In this document: positions 35,027 to 43,469 of the stretch, in pieces | How the letters are laid out: each line of letters starts with the position of its first letter | Position numbering within the stretch: the stretch's first letter is position 1 | Assembly (NCBI GenBank): GCA_000525675.1 | Contig: CP002190.1 | Location: 2,914,001 to 2,978,000, forward strand | Direction of reading: 5' to 3' | Origin: Bdellovibrio bacteriovorus W | GTDB lineage: Bacteria > Bdellovibrionota > Bdellovibrionia > Bdellovibrionales > Bdellovibrionaceae | Length of the DNA: 64,000 nucleotides | Position numbers and translations under genes: made by a program | Notes under the pieces: model-generated | What the model was told of the DNA's origin: nothing | Seen by the model: the letters and a program-made list of their open reading frames with translations, nothing else | The model's database searches: none

Positions 35027-36057
35027 ACTTCTTCTTCCTCATTAAGAATAATTTTACTCAAGGCTTGAACGAATTCTTTGACGTTCTTGCCAGTCACTGC
35101 AGAAAGTGCATAAGGCTCAGAACCAATTTCTTTTTTGAATGAATTCTTCCAGCGATCAACTTCGTCTTCGAACAATGTATCGATCTTATTTAAAACTACA
35201 AACTGCTGACGTGTAGAAAGAGGGAAGAAACCTTCTTTCTCTTTATTCATTTCGTCGTACATCTTTAGTTCATAGTTAATATCGCGATAGTCTTGAAGAG
35301 GATCTCTTCCGCTGTGACCTGAAATATCAATAACATGAATAAACAAACTAGTTCTCTCAACGTGCTTTAGGAACTGAATACCAAGACCGATGCCTTCATG
35401 GGCACCTTTAATAATTCCTGGGATATCAGCCATCACGAAAGAGGCATGGTCCCCCGCGCGCACAACCCCAAGGTTCGGCGTAAGTGTTGTAAACGGATAG
35501 TCTGCGATCTTGGGCCTTGCCGCTGATACATTTGAAATTAAAGTCGACTTACCAGCATTTGGGAATCCAATAATTCCAGCGTCGGCAATGAGCTTCAATT
35601 CTAAAACCACATCCATAGATTCGCCATCTTCACCCGGTTGAGCATATGTAGGCGCTTGGTTGACAGAGTTTTTAAAAAACTCATTACCCTTACCGCCACG
35701 GCCACCCTTTAAAAGAGTCACCTCATCAACGCCGGTCATGTCGATAACGATTTCACCATCAAGATTTCTAAAAATTGTTCCTTCAGGAACAACGAGAGTC
35801 AGATTTTCTCCATCTTGACCCGTACGCTGGCGACCACTGCCCATTTGCCCATTTCGAGCGGCGTAGGTCTTATTAGGACGGAAATCCATTAAAGAGTTCA
35901 TGTGAGGGGAAGTTTTAATAATGACGTCGCCGCCCTTACCACCATCACCACCATCTGGACCACCACGAGGTAACTTCGCCTCTCGACGGAAACTCACGCA
36001 GCCCTGCCCGCCTCTACCAGAGGCTATTGTAATCTTAACTTCATCTACGAACTTCAT
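35023..36057 (-). CDS. obg: Obg GTPase
   Basis: The glycine-rich N-terminal Obg fold (FVDEVKITIASGRGGQGCVSF...GGDGGKGGDVI) is followed by the G domain with GFPNAGKST (G1), TLTPNLG, DIPG and NKID motifs, 344 residues in all. It lacks the C-terminal OCT domain of some members. It acts in 50S assembly and stress signalling. It is overlapped by the NadD-RsfS gene and preceded by the L27 gene. Confidence 0.94.
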   Translation of the reverse strand: MKFVDEVKITIASGRGGQGCVSFRREAKLPRGGPDGGDGGKGGDVIIKTSPHMNSLMDFRPNKTYAARNGQMGSGRQRTGQDGENLTLVVPEGTIFRNLDGEIVIDMTGVDEVTLLKGGRGGKGNEFFKNSVNQAPTYAQPGEDGESMDVVLELKLIADAGIIGFPNAGKSTLISNVSAARPKIADYPFTTLTPNLGVVRAGDHASFVMADIPGIIKGAHEGIGLGIQFLKHVERTSLFIHVIDISGHSGRDPLQDYRDINYELKMYDEMNKEKEGFFPLSTRQQFVVLNKIDTLFEDEVDRWKNSFKKEIGSEPYALSAVTGKNVKEFVQALSKIILNEEEEV

Positions 36058-36072
36058 GGAGCACCATATACA

Positions 36073-36103
36073 ACAAAAAAGGAGCCTTTGGATGGCTCCT
36101 TCT
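36073..36103 (-). terminator. terminator after rpmA
   Basis: On the minus strand GGAGCC-ATCCAAA-GGCTCC is extended by AAG/CTT, with a following T run. It separates rpmA from obg. Confidence 0.8.
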
Positions 36104-36153
36104 TCAATTTGAAAAAATGTCTTGGTGCTTATCGAGCTGACGACCTAAATCGA

Positions 36154-36414
36154 CTAAACAGCTTTAGGATAAACACTGATTTTGAAACGTTCTTTAGAGA
36201 AACGCTCAAATTTTACAAGACCTTCAATAACAGAATAGATCGTGTAATCGCGACCCATCTTAACATTGTTGCCCATATGGAACTTAGTTCCACGTTGACG
36301 TACAATGATTGTTCCCGGAAGAACTTTTTCGCCACCAAATCTTTTTACACCAAGTCGCTTACTCTGGGAGTCGCGACCGTTCTTTGTACTACCACCGGCC
36401 TTCTTACTTGCCAT
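36154..36414 (-). CDS. rpmA: 50S ribosomal protein L27
   Basis: The 86-residue protein begins [22 protein letters not shown] and contains [26 protein letters not shown], the L27 consensus. The N-terminus reaches the peptidyl-transferase centre. It follows rplU by 28 bases. Confidence 0.97.
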   Translation of the reverse strand: MASKKAGGSTKNGRDSQSKRLGVKRFGGEKVLPGTIIVRQRGTKFHMGNNVKMGRDYTIYSVIEGLVKFERFSKERFKISVYPKAV

Positions 36415-36442
36415 GACGAACCTCTCTTAAACAGTTAAAAAA

Positions 36443-36994
36443 TTATGCTTTTTTAGTTGTTTTCTTCGCAGCTTTTTTCTTAGCGCCAGTTGATGTTGCT
36501 TTTTTAGCTACTTTTTTTGCAACTTTCTTCTTAGCAACTTTTTTTGCTGCAGGCTTAGCTTCCGCTTTACCTTTTGTAGAAACGCGCTCTTTACGAGCTG
36601 CTACGCGAGCTTGTGCTTTTTCTTCACGAACAGCTTTTACGTCTACAACGTTTGCTGATTCGTCAGTTTTAGCTACTTTTCCATCAGGAGAAGTGATCGC
36701 TTTAACAAAAAGCTCTGTGTACTCTTGTCTATGAGTCGCGAACTTTCTGTAACCCTTACGACGTTTCTTTTTGAAAACTTCTAGCTTTCTACCTTTTGCT
36801 TGCTTTGTAACTACTACTGTTACTTTTGCACCTTTAACCAAAGGTTGACCAACAACAGTGGACTCACCACCAACCATCAAGATTTCGTTGATATCAAACT
36901 CTGCTCCAAGTGCTTGCTCAAGCTTATCAACTTGAACTACGTCACCAGCTTGAACTTTATATTGCTTACCGCCTGTACGAATAATCGCGTACAT
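36443..36994 (-). CDS. rplU: 50S ribosomal protein L21 with long Lys/Ala tail
   Basis: Residues 1-103 are a normal L21 (MYAIIRTGGKQYKVQAGD; KRRKGYRKFATHRQEYTELFVKAI). From about residue 104 to 183 there is an extra tail, charged and then almost entirely Ala and Lys in AKK-type repeats (residues 145-183), like histone H1 C-termini. Normal L21 has about 103 residues. It is the first gene before rpmA and obg. Confidence 0.94.
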   Translation of the reverse strand: MYAIIRTGGKQYKVQAGDVVQVDKLEQALGAEFDINEILMVGGESTVVGQPLVKGAKVTVVVTKQAKGRKLEVFKKKRRKGYRKFATHRQEYTELFVKAITSPDGKVAKTDESANVVDVKAVREEKAQARVAARKERVSTKGKAEAKPAAKKVAKKKVAKKVAKKATSTGAKKKAAKKTTKKA

Positions 36995-37044
36995 GAGAAC
37001 CTCCAGCTACCCGAATTAAGACAATGGTAAATGCCACTTCGCAC

Positions 37045-37061
37045 TAGGTTTTGTCAACCTA
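37045..37061 (-). promoter_or_regulatory. candidate rplU promoter -35 region with inverted repeat
   Basis: On the minus strand TTGACA (37057-37052) sits in the loop and arms of the inverted repeat TAGGTT-GACAA-AACCTA about 60 bases before rplU. The -10 box is not convincing. Confidence 0.35.
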
Positions 37062-37273
37062 ATAGATGCTCTTTTTTTCAGCTTGTTCGGGAGTAAGAGA
37101 TGCTAATCGCAGATAGGCAATTTGGCAAACCTTTTTCGGGCATTGAAAAAAGGTCTAGGTTGCCATCTTCCGCAACAAATTCAAGTGCTTACAAATAAAG
37201 CAAAGAGCCCCCTCAAGAGAACCCTAAAATCTTCATGACACAGGGGTCCATACTCCCGATCGACCCCGTTTCG

Positions 37274-38803
37274 TTAAACGAAGAATATTTCGTATTGTTC
37301 AATATGATAATTAGGTTCGATCTTAAAAGCTACAGAACGCCCGAGCTTCGCTTCCAAAGCCTCTAGCGTCTCCCCCTCGGCCTCGTAAATCCAATCCACC
37401 ACGTCCCCATGACAGTGAACCACAATATTAGTCTTCTTATTAATAAGCATATCTGCATCGCGCTCTAGCTCTCTAAACATTTCGTTCGCAACGGTTGAGC
37501 GGCGCTTGATATATCCTTTACCGTCACAGTAATCGCAAGGCTCGCAGAGAGTCTTAATCAAGCTTGGGCGGATGCGCTTACGGGTCATCTCTACTAGTCC
37601 CAACTGGGACATAGAAACGATATTTGTGCGGGCTGTATCGCGCTGAAGCTCTTCAGCGAGAGTTTCTAATACCTTTTCGCGATGAGACTCTTTTTCCATA
37701 TCGATGAAGTCGATAATAATAATTCCACCACAGTTTCTAATTCTCAACTGATGAGCGGTCTCACGAACAGCTTCCAGATTGGTTTTTAAAATCGTGTCTT
37801 CTAAATCTTTTTTCCCAACAAACTTTCCTGTATTCACATCGATGACCACCAAAGCTTCAGCTTCGTCGATTACGATATATCCACCGGATTTTAACCAAAT
37901 CTTTCTCTCCATAGAACGAGAGATCTCAATATCAATATCATAGAGATCAAAAAGAGGTTTGCGCTCCTCATAATAGACAATGTTCTGCTTATACTTAGGC
38001 ATAAACTGAGAAACAAATTTCACAACTTTTTTATGAATCTCAACATCATCCACCCATACACTCGTAACATCTTCACTCATCAGATCACGAAGGGCGCGCA
38101 ACTCAACATCAAGCTCTGTATGGAGGTTGCCCGGTGTTTTTCTTTTTTCATAGGATTTAAAGATGTCCTTACTCATTCGATCTAGGTACTCAATATCGGC
38201 TTTTAGAAGCTCCTCAGAAGCACCTTCTCCGGCCGTGCGCACAATCACGCCGCCAGATGGATTTATTTTGTGAACAAGCTGACGCAGTCTTTCGCGCTCC
38301 GGTTCATCCTCGATGCGGCGAGAAATACCTAAGTGTCTAACGGTAGGTAAAAAAACGACGAAACGACCCGGTAAAGAAAGATGAGTTGTGAGCCTTGCTC
38401 CTTTTGTTCCCAAAGGGTCCTTTGCCACTTGAACTAAAATGGACTGCCCTTCTTTAAGGAGGTCTTGGATCGGAGTTTTATTTTGGCTGTGATGGTTTGA
38501 ATGAAGCTTCCCATCATCATGACTGTCGTTAAGTGGCTCATCAGTATCTACATCCGATAAGAAGTTATCATCCACGTCTTCACGAATATCGCCGACATAT
38601 AAAAACGCCGCCTTCTCCATACCAATATCAACGAAAGCAGCCTGCATTCCTGGCAAAACACGAATAACAGTTCCACGGTGAATGGAACCCACTAAGGTCG
38701 GGGAAGTTTTTCTTTCAATTTTAAGATCGGCTAGAATACCTTTGTCTACGTAAGCCACGCGAGTCTCTTGGGGTCTTACGTTAATTAGAATCTCTGCGGA
38801 CAC
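37274..38803 (-). CDS. rng: ribonuclease G/E family endoribonuclease
   Basis: A GTG start at 38803 follows AGGAGGACAT and fits the family N-terminus (SAEILINVRPQETRVAYVD); the longer frame to 38890 is not supported. The 509-residue protein has the S1 domain (GTVIRVLPGMQAAFVDIG), the catalytic acidic residues in LVVIDVNTG and IIIIDFIDM, and the zinc-link CEPCDYC. There is no degradosome-type C-terminal extension, so RNase G is the better name. It processes rRNA and mRNA. It is divergent from pilT. Confidence 0.93.
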   Translation of the reverse strand: MSAEILINVRPQETRVAYVDKGILADLKIERKTSPTLVGSIHRGTVIRVLPGMQAAFVDIGMEKAAFLYVGDIREDVDDNFLSDVDTDEPLNDSHDDGKLHSNHHSQNKTPIQDLLKEGQSILVQVAKDPLGTKGARLTTHLSLPGRFVVFLPTVRHLGISRRIEDEPERERLRQLVHKINPSGGVIVRTAGEGASEELLKADIEYLDRMSKDIFKSYEKRKTPGNLHTELDVELRALRDLMSEDVTSVWVDDVEIHKKVVKFVSQFMPKYKQNIVYYEERKPLFDLYDIDIEISRSMERKIWLKSGGYIVIDEAEALVVIDVNTGKFVGKKDLEDTILKTNLEAVRETAHQLRIRNCGGIIIIDFIDMEKESHREKVLETLAEELQRDTARTNIVSMSQLGLVEMTRKRIRPSLIKTLCEPCDYCDGKGYIKRRSTVANEMFRELERDADMLINKKTNIVVHCHGDVVDWIYEAEGETLEALEAKLGRSVAFKIEPNYHIEQYEIFFV

Positions 38804-38917
38804 ATGTCCTCCTGCATCTACATTGGTCCAGAAACCAGACCTGGGGCAAATAATATTTAATATTGAAACACAAGTGACCGAAAAGATCATGGAAATACGT
38901 CATTCACGGAGATAGAG

Positions 38918-40024
38918 ATGGCAACAATTGATGAACTATTTAAACTCATGGTCGAGCAAGGCGCTTCGGATTTACATATTACAAGTGGCGCCCCGCCCTA
39001 TCTGCGTCTGCATGGCAACATGCTTCCGCTCAATTACCGTGAGCTTTCAAATCAAGACGTTCAAGGTTTGCTATTTGAAATCCTTTCTGAAAAACAAAAG
39101 AAAGCTTTCGTGGAAAGATGGGAATTAGACTTCGCCTACACCCTCCCAGGTACGGGCCGCTTTCGTTGCAATATCTTTATGCAACGAAAAGGACTTGGCG
39201 CCGTCATGCGTGTTATTCCAGAAAAAATTAAAACCGCTCAAGAACTTGGCCTTCCGCCCTCTGTGACTGACATTATCGACTGCGATCGTGGCCTCATTCT
39301 TGTAACGGGCCCAACCGGCTCAGGTAAATCAACCACGCTGGCAGCCTTGATTCATCAAATAAATATGACTCGCGAAGCTCACATCATTACGGTCGAAGAC
39401 CCTATTGAGTTCGTACATCCAAATATCAAATGTCTTGTGAATCAACGTGAAGTTGGAAGTCATACAAAAAGTTTTGCCAACGCCCTAAAGGCGGCCTTGC
39501 GTGAAGATCCAGACATCCTTCTTGTGGGTGAGTTGCGTGACTTAGAAACCATTTCCCTAGCTCTTACCGCTGCGGAAACAGGTCATATCGTTTTCGGAAC
39601 ACTTCATACTAATAGCGCGTCTAAAACAGTGGATCGTATCATTGACGTATTCCCTGCGGGACAACAACAACAAATTCGCACAATGCTCGCTGAGAGCTTG
39701 CGCGGCGTTGTCGCTCAGTCGCTCTTTCCTCGCGCCGATGGACAAGGTCGAGTGGCTGCTTATGAAATCCTTCGCAACACCAAGGCTATTTCAAATCTAA
39801 TTCGCGAAGGCAAGGTTCACCAAATTGCGTCCGCGATGCAGACAGGATCATCACAAGGTATGATTCTATTTGAAAAGTATATTGAAGATCTTGTGCGCAA
39901 GGGAAAAGTGTCTAGTGCTGATGCCAAAACATTCTTAGGCCAATCATCTGAGAATACGGCCATTCAAGGCACCATGGCTGGAATGGCGGGAACAGCTGCT
40001 GGCCCCCGCACAAAAGTAGGATAG
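38918..40024 (+). CDS. pilT: type IV pilus retraction ATPase PilT
   Basis: The protein has 368 residues. Walker A is GPTGSGKST, the Asp box EDPIEFVH, Walker B VGELRDLETI, the His box TGHIVFGTLHTNSA, and the PilT-type AIRNLIREGK-like block near the C-terminus (SNLIREGKVHQI). It drives pilus retraction for twitching motility and attachment. Preceded by GGAGATAGAG. Confidence 0.93.
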   Translation: MATIDELFKLMVEQGASDLHITSGAPPYLRLHGNMLPLNYRELSNQDVQGLLFEILSEKQKKAFVERWELDFAYTLPGTGRFRCNIFMQRKGLGAVMRVIPEKIKTAQELGLPPSVTDIIDCDRGLILVTGPTGSGKSTTLAALIHQINMTREAHIITVEDPIEFVHPNIKCLVNQREVGSHTKSFANALKAALREDPDILLVGELRDLETISLALTAAETGHIVFGTLHTNSASKTVDRIIDVFPAGQQQQIRTMLAESLRGVVAQSLFPRADGQGRVAAYEILRNTKAISNLIREGKVHQIASAMQTGSSQGMILFEKYIEDLVRKGKVSSADAKTFLGQSSENTAIQGTMAGMAGTAAGPRTKVG

Positions 40025-40037
40025 TTTCTAGAAACTA
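40022..40037. repeat. 16-bp perfect palindrome at the pilT stop
   Basis: TAGTTTCTAGAAACTA is its own reverse complement and begins at the pilT stop codon. It lies just before the terminator stem at 40051. Confidence 0.45.
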
Positions 40038-40408
40038 TAGACAAAAAGAGAAGCGTTTAAATTTCTTTTCTGATGGGAATTTAAACGCTTATTTTTTTCA
40101 AGGTGCCACTCAATCTCAGAATAATCATAAACTGGAGCTTGGCGGAAACTCTGCGATGCTTCATATCCTAGATAGCCAACCCCCGCTAGGCCACCGATCA
40201 ATGCCCCCAAAGTTACATTGTCTATATGATCTTGCGGCTCTCCATAAAAAGGCAAAGTACTCAAGCCTAAGATGGCTCCCCCAAGAGTTGAAAACAACAC
40301 TGTAGCTACGGATCGCTTCACGGTTCTTTGCACTTGCGCTGATGAGGCCTGGCCACAAAAAAGACTGAAGGTTAGAATTATCAAACATAGATGCTTCTTA
40401 ATGGACAT
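40028..40408 (-). CDS. exported small glycine-zipper-like protein
   Basis: The protein has 126 residues with a signal peptide (MSIKKHLCLIILTFSLFCGQASSA). A hydrophobic pair of segments has small-residue spacing (TLGGAILGLSTLP and TLGALIGGLAGVGYLGYE), as in glycine-zipper membrane proteins. The C-terminus is basic. The 3' end is shared with the pilT terminator on the other strand. No named family is recognised. Confidence 0.6.
   Translation of the reverse strand: MSIKKHLCLIILTFSLFCGQASSAQVQRTVKRSVATVLFSTLGGAILGLSTLPFYGEPQDHIDNVTLGALIGGLAGVGYLGYEASQSFRQAPVYDYSEIEWHLEKNKRLNSHQKRNLNASLFVYSF
40051..40098 (+). terminator. pilT terminator embedded in the convergent gene
   Basis: A perfect 13-bp stem (AAGCGTTTAAATT/AATTTAAACGCTT, 40051-40063 with 40078-40090) has a 14-base loop and ATTTTTTT after it. 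Confidence 0.88.
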
Positions 40409-40467
40409 TATTTGCCTCCAACGCAGAACTAAGATAGTTTCCTATTTTAATCATTGCGAGGACAGCC

Positions 40468-41130
40468 ATGCAACTAAGTCGTTATATTGACCATACTTTT
40501 CTAAAGCCTGAAGCAACGCAGGTACAAATCGAAAAGCTTTGCCGCGAGGCTCTCGAACACCAGTTCTTCAGTGTTTGCGTGAATTCCTCCTATGTTAGTT
40601 TGTGCGCCGATCTATTAAAGAACTCTAACGTTGCCGTTTGCAGCGTTATTGGTTTTCCATTAGGCGCATGTGATACGGAAACCAAAGCCTTCGAAACAGC
40701 TCAAGCCATCAAAAATGGCGCCTCGGAAATCGATATGGTTATTCAAATCGGAAAGCTCAAAGATAAAAAGTACGCCGAGGTAGAAGCTGACATTCGCTCT
40801 GTCGTTGAAGCAGCCAGTGGGAAAAAAGTAAAAGTTATTATTGAAACTGCACTACTCACTGAAGAAGAAAAAATAGCTGCATGCAGAGCTTCATTGAATG
40901 CAAAGGCTCACTTCGTAAAAACCTGCACAGGGTTTTCAGGTGGTGGAGCTACGGTTGAAGATATTACTCTGATGAAGAGTGTGGTTGGCGATAAAATGGA
41001 AATCAAAGCATCAGGTGGAATCAAGGACACAGCAACAGCTCAGGCTCTTATTGAGGCAGGTGCTACACGCTTAGGCACAAGTTCTGGCGTTGCTCTTGTT
41101 CAAGGATTCGCATCTCAAGGAGGTTACTAA
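40468..41130 (+). CDS. deoC: deoxyribose-phosphate aldolase
   Basis: The protein has 220 residues. The Schiff-base lysine lies in FVKTCTGF (catalytic Lys at the second position after V), with the second-lysine block KASGGIK and the IDHTFLKP N-terminus. It splits deoxyribose-5-phosphate into glyceraldehyde-3-phosphate and acetaldehyde. It overlaps deoA by one base and forms a nucleoside-salvage operon with deoA and punA. Confidence 0.95.
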   Translation: MQLSRYIDHTFLKPEATQVQIEKLCREALEHQFFSVCVNSSYVSLCADLLKNSNVAVCSVIGFPLGACDTETKAFETAQAIKNGASEIDMVIQIGKLKDKKYAEVEADIRSVVEAASGKKVKVIIETALLTEEEKIAACRASLNAKAHFVKTCTGFSGGGATVEDITLMKSVVGDKMEIKASGGIKDTATAQALIEAGATRLGTSSGVALVQGFASQGGY

Positions 41131-42449
41131 TGGCTTTTCTACCTGCTGAAATCATTAAGGCAAAGAGAAATGGAAAAACACTGAACGAAAATGAAATCCA
41201 AGAGTTTATCTTAGGTTATGCCCGAGGTATTATTCCAGATTATCAAATGTCTGCCCTTTTAATGGCGATCTACTTTCAAGGGATGAATAAAGAGGAAACG
41301 CTAGCTCTCACAAAAGCCATGCTGCACTCAGGAGAGGTTGTTGATTTCTCTTCTGTTAAGGGTTTTAAAGTTGATAAACACTCCACAGGAGGCGTGGGCG
41401 ACAAGACAAGCCTTATCCTCGGTCCTATCGTTGCCGCTGCTGGCGCGCCCGTTCCGATGATCTCTGGACGCGGACTTGGTCACACTGGCGGAACCCTTGA
41501 TAAGCTTGAGTCTATCCCTGGATTCAATACTCAAATTGATTTGCCTGAATTTATCGAAATGGTTCATAAGCACGGGATTTCTTTTATCGGACAGACAAAA
41601 GAAATCTGCCCTGCAGATAAAAAAATCTACGCTCTTCGCGACGTCACAGCGACGGTTGAAAGCCTACCATTGATTTGCGCCTCTATCATGTCAAAGAAAC
41701 TTGCTGAGGGCATAGATGGCCTTGTCCTGGATGTGAAGTATGGATCTGGCGCCTTCATGAAAACCCCTGAGCGCGCTGAAGAGCTCGCAACGAACTTGAT
41801 GGATATTGCAAAAGGTTACGGCAAGAAAGTCACTGCGCTCTTATCCAACATGGATCAACCACTAGGACGCTTTGCAGGAAATTCCCTCGAAGTTGAAGAG
41901 TGCGTTGCCATTATGAAAAATGAAAAGTTTATTGGCCCTGCTGGTTACGATCTTTACGAAGACACTCGCGAACTTAGTTTGCAGCTTTCAGCGCACATGC
42001 TTTTGTTGGCTAACATCGGAAATAGCTTTGAAGAATCTTATGCAATCGCAAAAGACACTTTAGAATCTGGCAAGGCTTTGGCTAAATTTGAAGAGCTCTG
42101 CAAGTTACACAAAGGTGATCTGAGTAAACTTCCAATGCCAACAAAGAAAATTGAAATCAAAGCTGAAAAAGATGGCTATATTCACGGACTCCTTACCGAA
42201 AATATTGGCATCGCTGGAATCATTATCAAAGCTGGCAGAGCGCAAGCTAATGATATCATTGTTCCTACGGGCGGAGTTGAGTTTCACTATAAAGTCGGCG
42301 ATGAAGTTAAAAAGGGAGATACGATTTTCACTCTCCACGGAGATGATATGAGTCTGCTAGAATCAGCTGCTCCTCTCTTGAAAACGGCAGCAACTATTTC
42401 CTTGCCAAAAATATCAAAGCCTAGTTTGATACTTAAAACTTTGACTTAA
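41130..42449 (+). CDS. deoA: thymidine / pyrimidine-nucleoside phosphorylase
   Basis: The protein has 439 residues. The phosphate-binding stretch is DKHSTGGVGDKTSLILGP, followed by SGRGLGHTGGTLDKLESIPG, and a C-terminal PYNP domain. It releases ribose- or deoxyribose-1-phosphate from pyrimidine nucleosides, which with DeoC feeds glycolysis. Whether it prefers thymidine or accepts uridine too cannot be read from sequence. Confidence 0.93.
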   Translation: MAFLPAEIIKAKRNGKTLNENEIQEFILGYARGIIPDYQMSALLMAIYFQGMNKEETLALTKAMLHSGEVVDFSSVKGFKVDKHSTGGVGDKTSLILGPIVAAAGAPVPMISGRGLGHTGGTLDKLESIPGFNTQIDLPEFIEMVHKHGISFIGQTKEICPADKKIYALRDVTATVESLPLICASIMSKKLAEGIDGLVLDVKYGSGAFMKTPERAEELATNLMDIAKGYGKKVTALLSNMDQPLGRFAGNSLEVEECVAIMKNEKFIGPAGYDLYEDTRELSLQLSAHMLLLANIGNSFEESYAIAKDTLESGKALAKFEELCKLHKGDLSKLPMPTKKIEIKAEKDGYIHGLLTENIGIAGIIIKAGRAQANDIIVPTGGVEFHYKVGDEVKKGDTIFTLHGDDMSLLESAAPLLKTAATISLPKISKPSLILKTLT

Positions 42450-42463
42450 AAAAGGATTCAATT

Positions 42464-43279
42464 TTGGTTCTAACAAAGCTTCAAGAGACAATTAGTTACA
42501 TTCGCAATCAAACAGCGGCAAAGCCTCGTGTAGGTATTGTTCTTGGTTCGGGTCTTGGGGCTTTTGTTAAAGAAGTTGAAATTGAATGCACTCTTCCCTA
42601 CAAAGATATTCCTCATTTTAGCCCACCAACTGTGGAGGGCCACTCTGGGAATTTAATTTTTGGAAAAGTCGAAGGACAGTCCATCGCCATTCTTCAAGGT
42701 CGCAATCACTACTACGAAGGCCATAGCATGGAAAACGTCGTCTTCCCAACGCGCACTCTAGCGATGCTTGGAATTGAATCCCTAATGCTTACAAACTCTG
42801 CAGGCGGAATGGGCGACGATATGCAAGCTGGTGATTTTATGATCATCGACGATCACATCAATCTAATGGGCACAAACCCATTGATGGGGCCCAACATTAA
42901 AGAGCTTGGCCCTCGCTTTCCTGACATGACAGAGGCTTACGATAAAAAGCTCATCGCGCAGATGGAACAGGTCCTATTAAAACAAGGCACACGTTTCCAT
43001 AAAGGCGTTTACTGTGGCGTGAGTGGTCCAACATATGAAACACCTGCTGAGGTTCGCTATTTAAAACTTATTGGCGGAAAAGCAGTGGGTATGAGCACTG
43101 TGCCTGAGACAATTGCTGCCAACCATTTAGGTCTTCGTGTGGCTGCTCTGAGCTGCATTACAAACATGGCAGCTGGCATCTCAACTCAGAAGCTTTCTCA
43201 TGAAGAAGTCACGGAAACAGCTCAACGTGTGGAATCGCAATTCATTTCTTTCTTAAAAGAATTCGTCACATCTATTTAG
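42464..43279 (+). CDS. punA: purine nucleoside phosphorylase (trimeric type)
   Basis: A TTG start with AAAGGA at 7 bases gives 271 residues. The trimeric PNP signatures are GIVLGSGLGAF, QGRNHYYEGH, NSAGGMGDDM and GVYCGVSGPTYETPAE. It splits inosine and guanosine type nucleosides and complements DeoA. Together the operon supports breakdown of prey or environmental nucleosides. Confidence 0.93.
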   Translation: MVLTKLQETISYIRNQTAAKPRVGIVLGSGLGAFVKEVEIECTLPYKDIPHFSPPTVEGHSGNLIFGKVEGQSIAILQGRNHYYEGHSMENVVFPTRTLAMLGIESLMLTNSAGGMGDDMQAGDFMIIDDHINLMGTNPLMGPNIKELGPRFPDMTEAYDKKLIAQMEQVLLKQGTRFHKGVYCGVSGPTYETPAEVRYLKLIGGKAVGMSTVPETIAANHLGLRVAALSCITNMAAGISTQKLSHEEVTETAQRVESQFISFLKEFVTSI

Positions 43280-43410
43280 AGACTCTCTTTAATATCTAGC
43301 AGACCCCTCTTTAAAACTAGACCTAGAGATGGCATAGAACGCCTTCTCAGCGTCTAGTTTAATACTTTTAGACTCAAAATAAGACATATAATACCGAAGA
43401 GCTAACCGAT

Positions 43411-43454
43411 GGGCTCTTTGCGACCGTCCTAATGATGGGACGATAAGAGAGCCC
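43411..43454 (+). promoter_or_regulatory. two-part hairpin leader of the subtilase gene
   Basis: Outer stem GGGCTCT (43411-43417) pairs with AGAGCCC (43448-43454); inner stem CGTCC (43425-43429) pairs with GGACG (43438-43442). No T tract follows. The end is about 7 bases before the ribosome site (GGGAG) of the protease gene, so it could control translation or be a protective 5' structure. Confidence 0.5.
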
Positions 43455-43469
43455 GCATAGGGAGTGAAC

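Noticed and set aside
36995-37273. possible riboswitch or small RNA in the rplU-rng gap
   Set aside because: Only a short inverted repeat over a TTGACA box is visible; I see no known riboswitch core. The gap otherwise shows nothing.
38804-38890. upstream extension of RNase G
   Set aside because: No match to the family N-terminus; GTG at 38803 has AGGAGG and fits.
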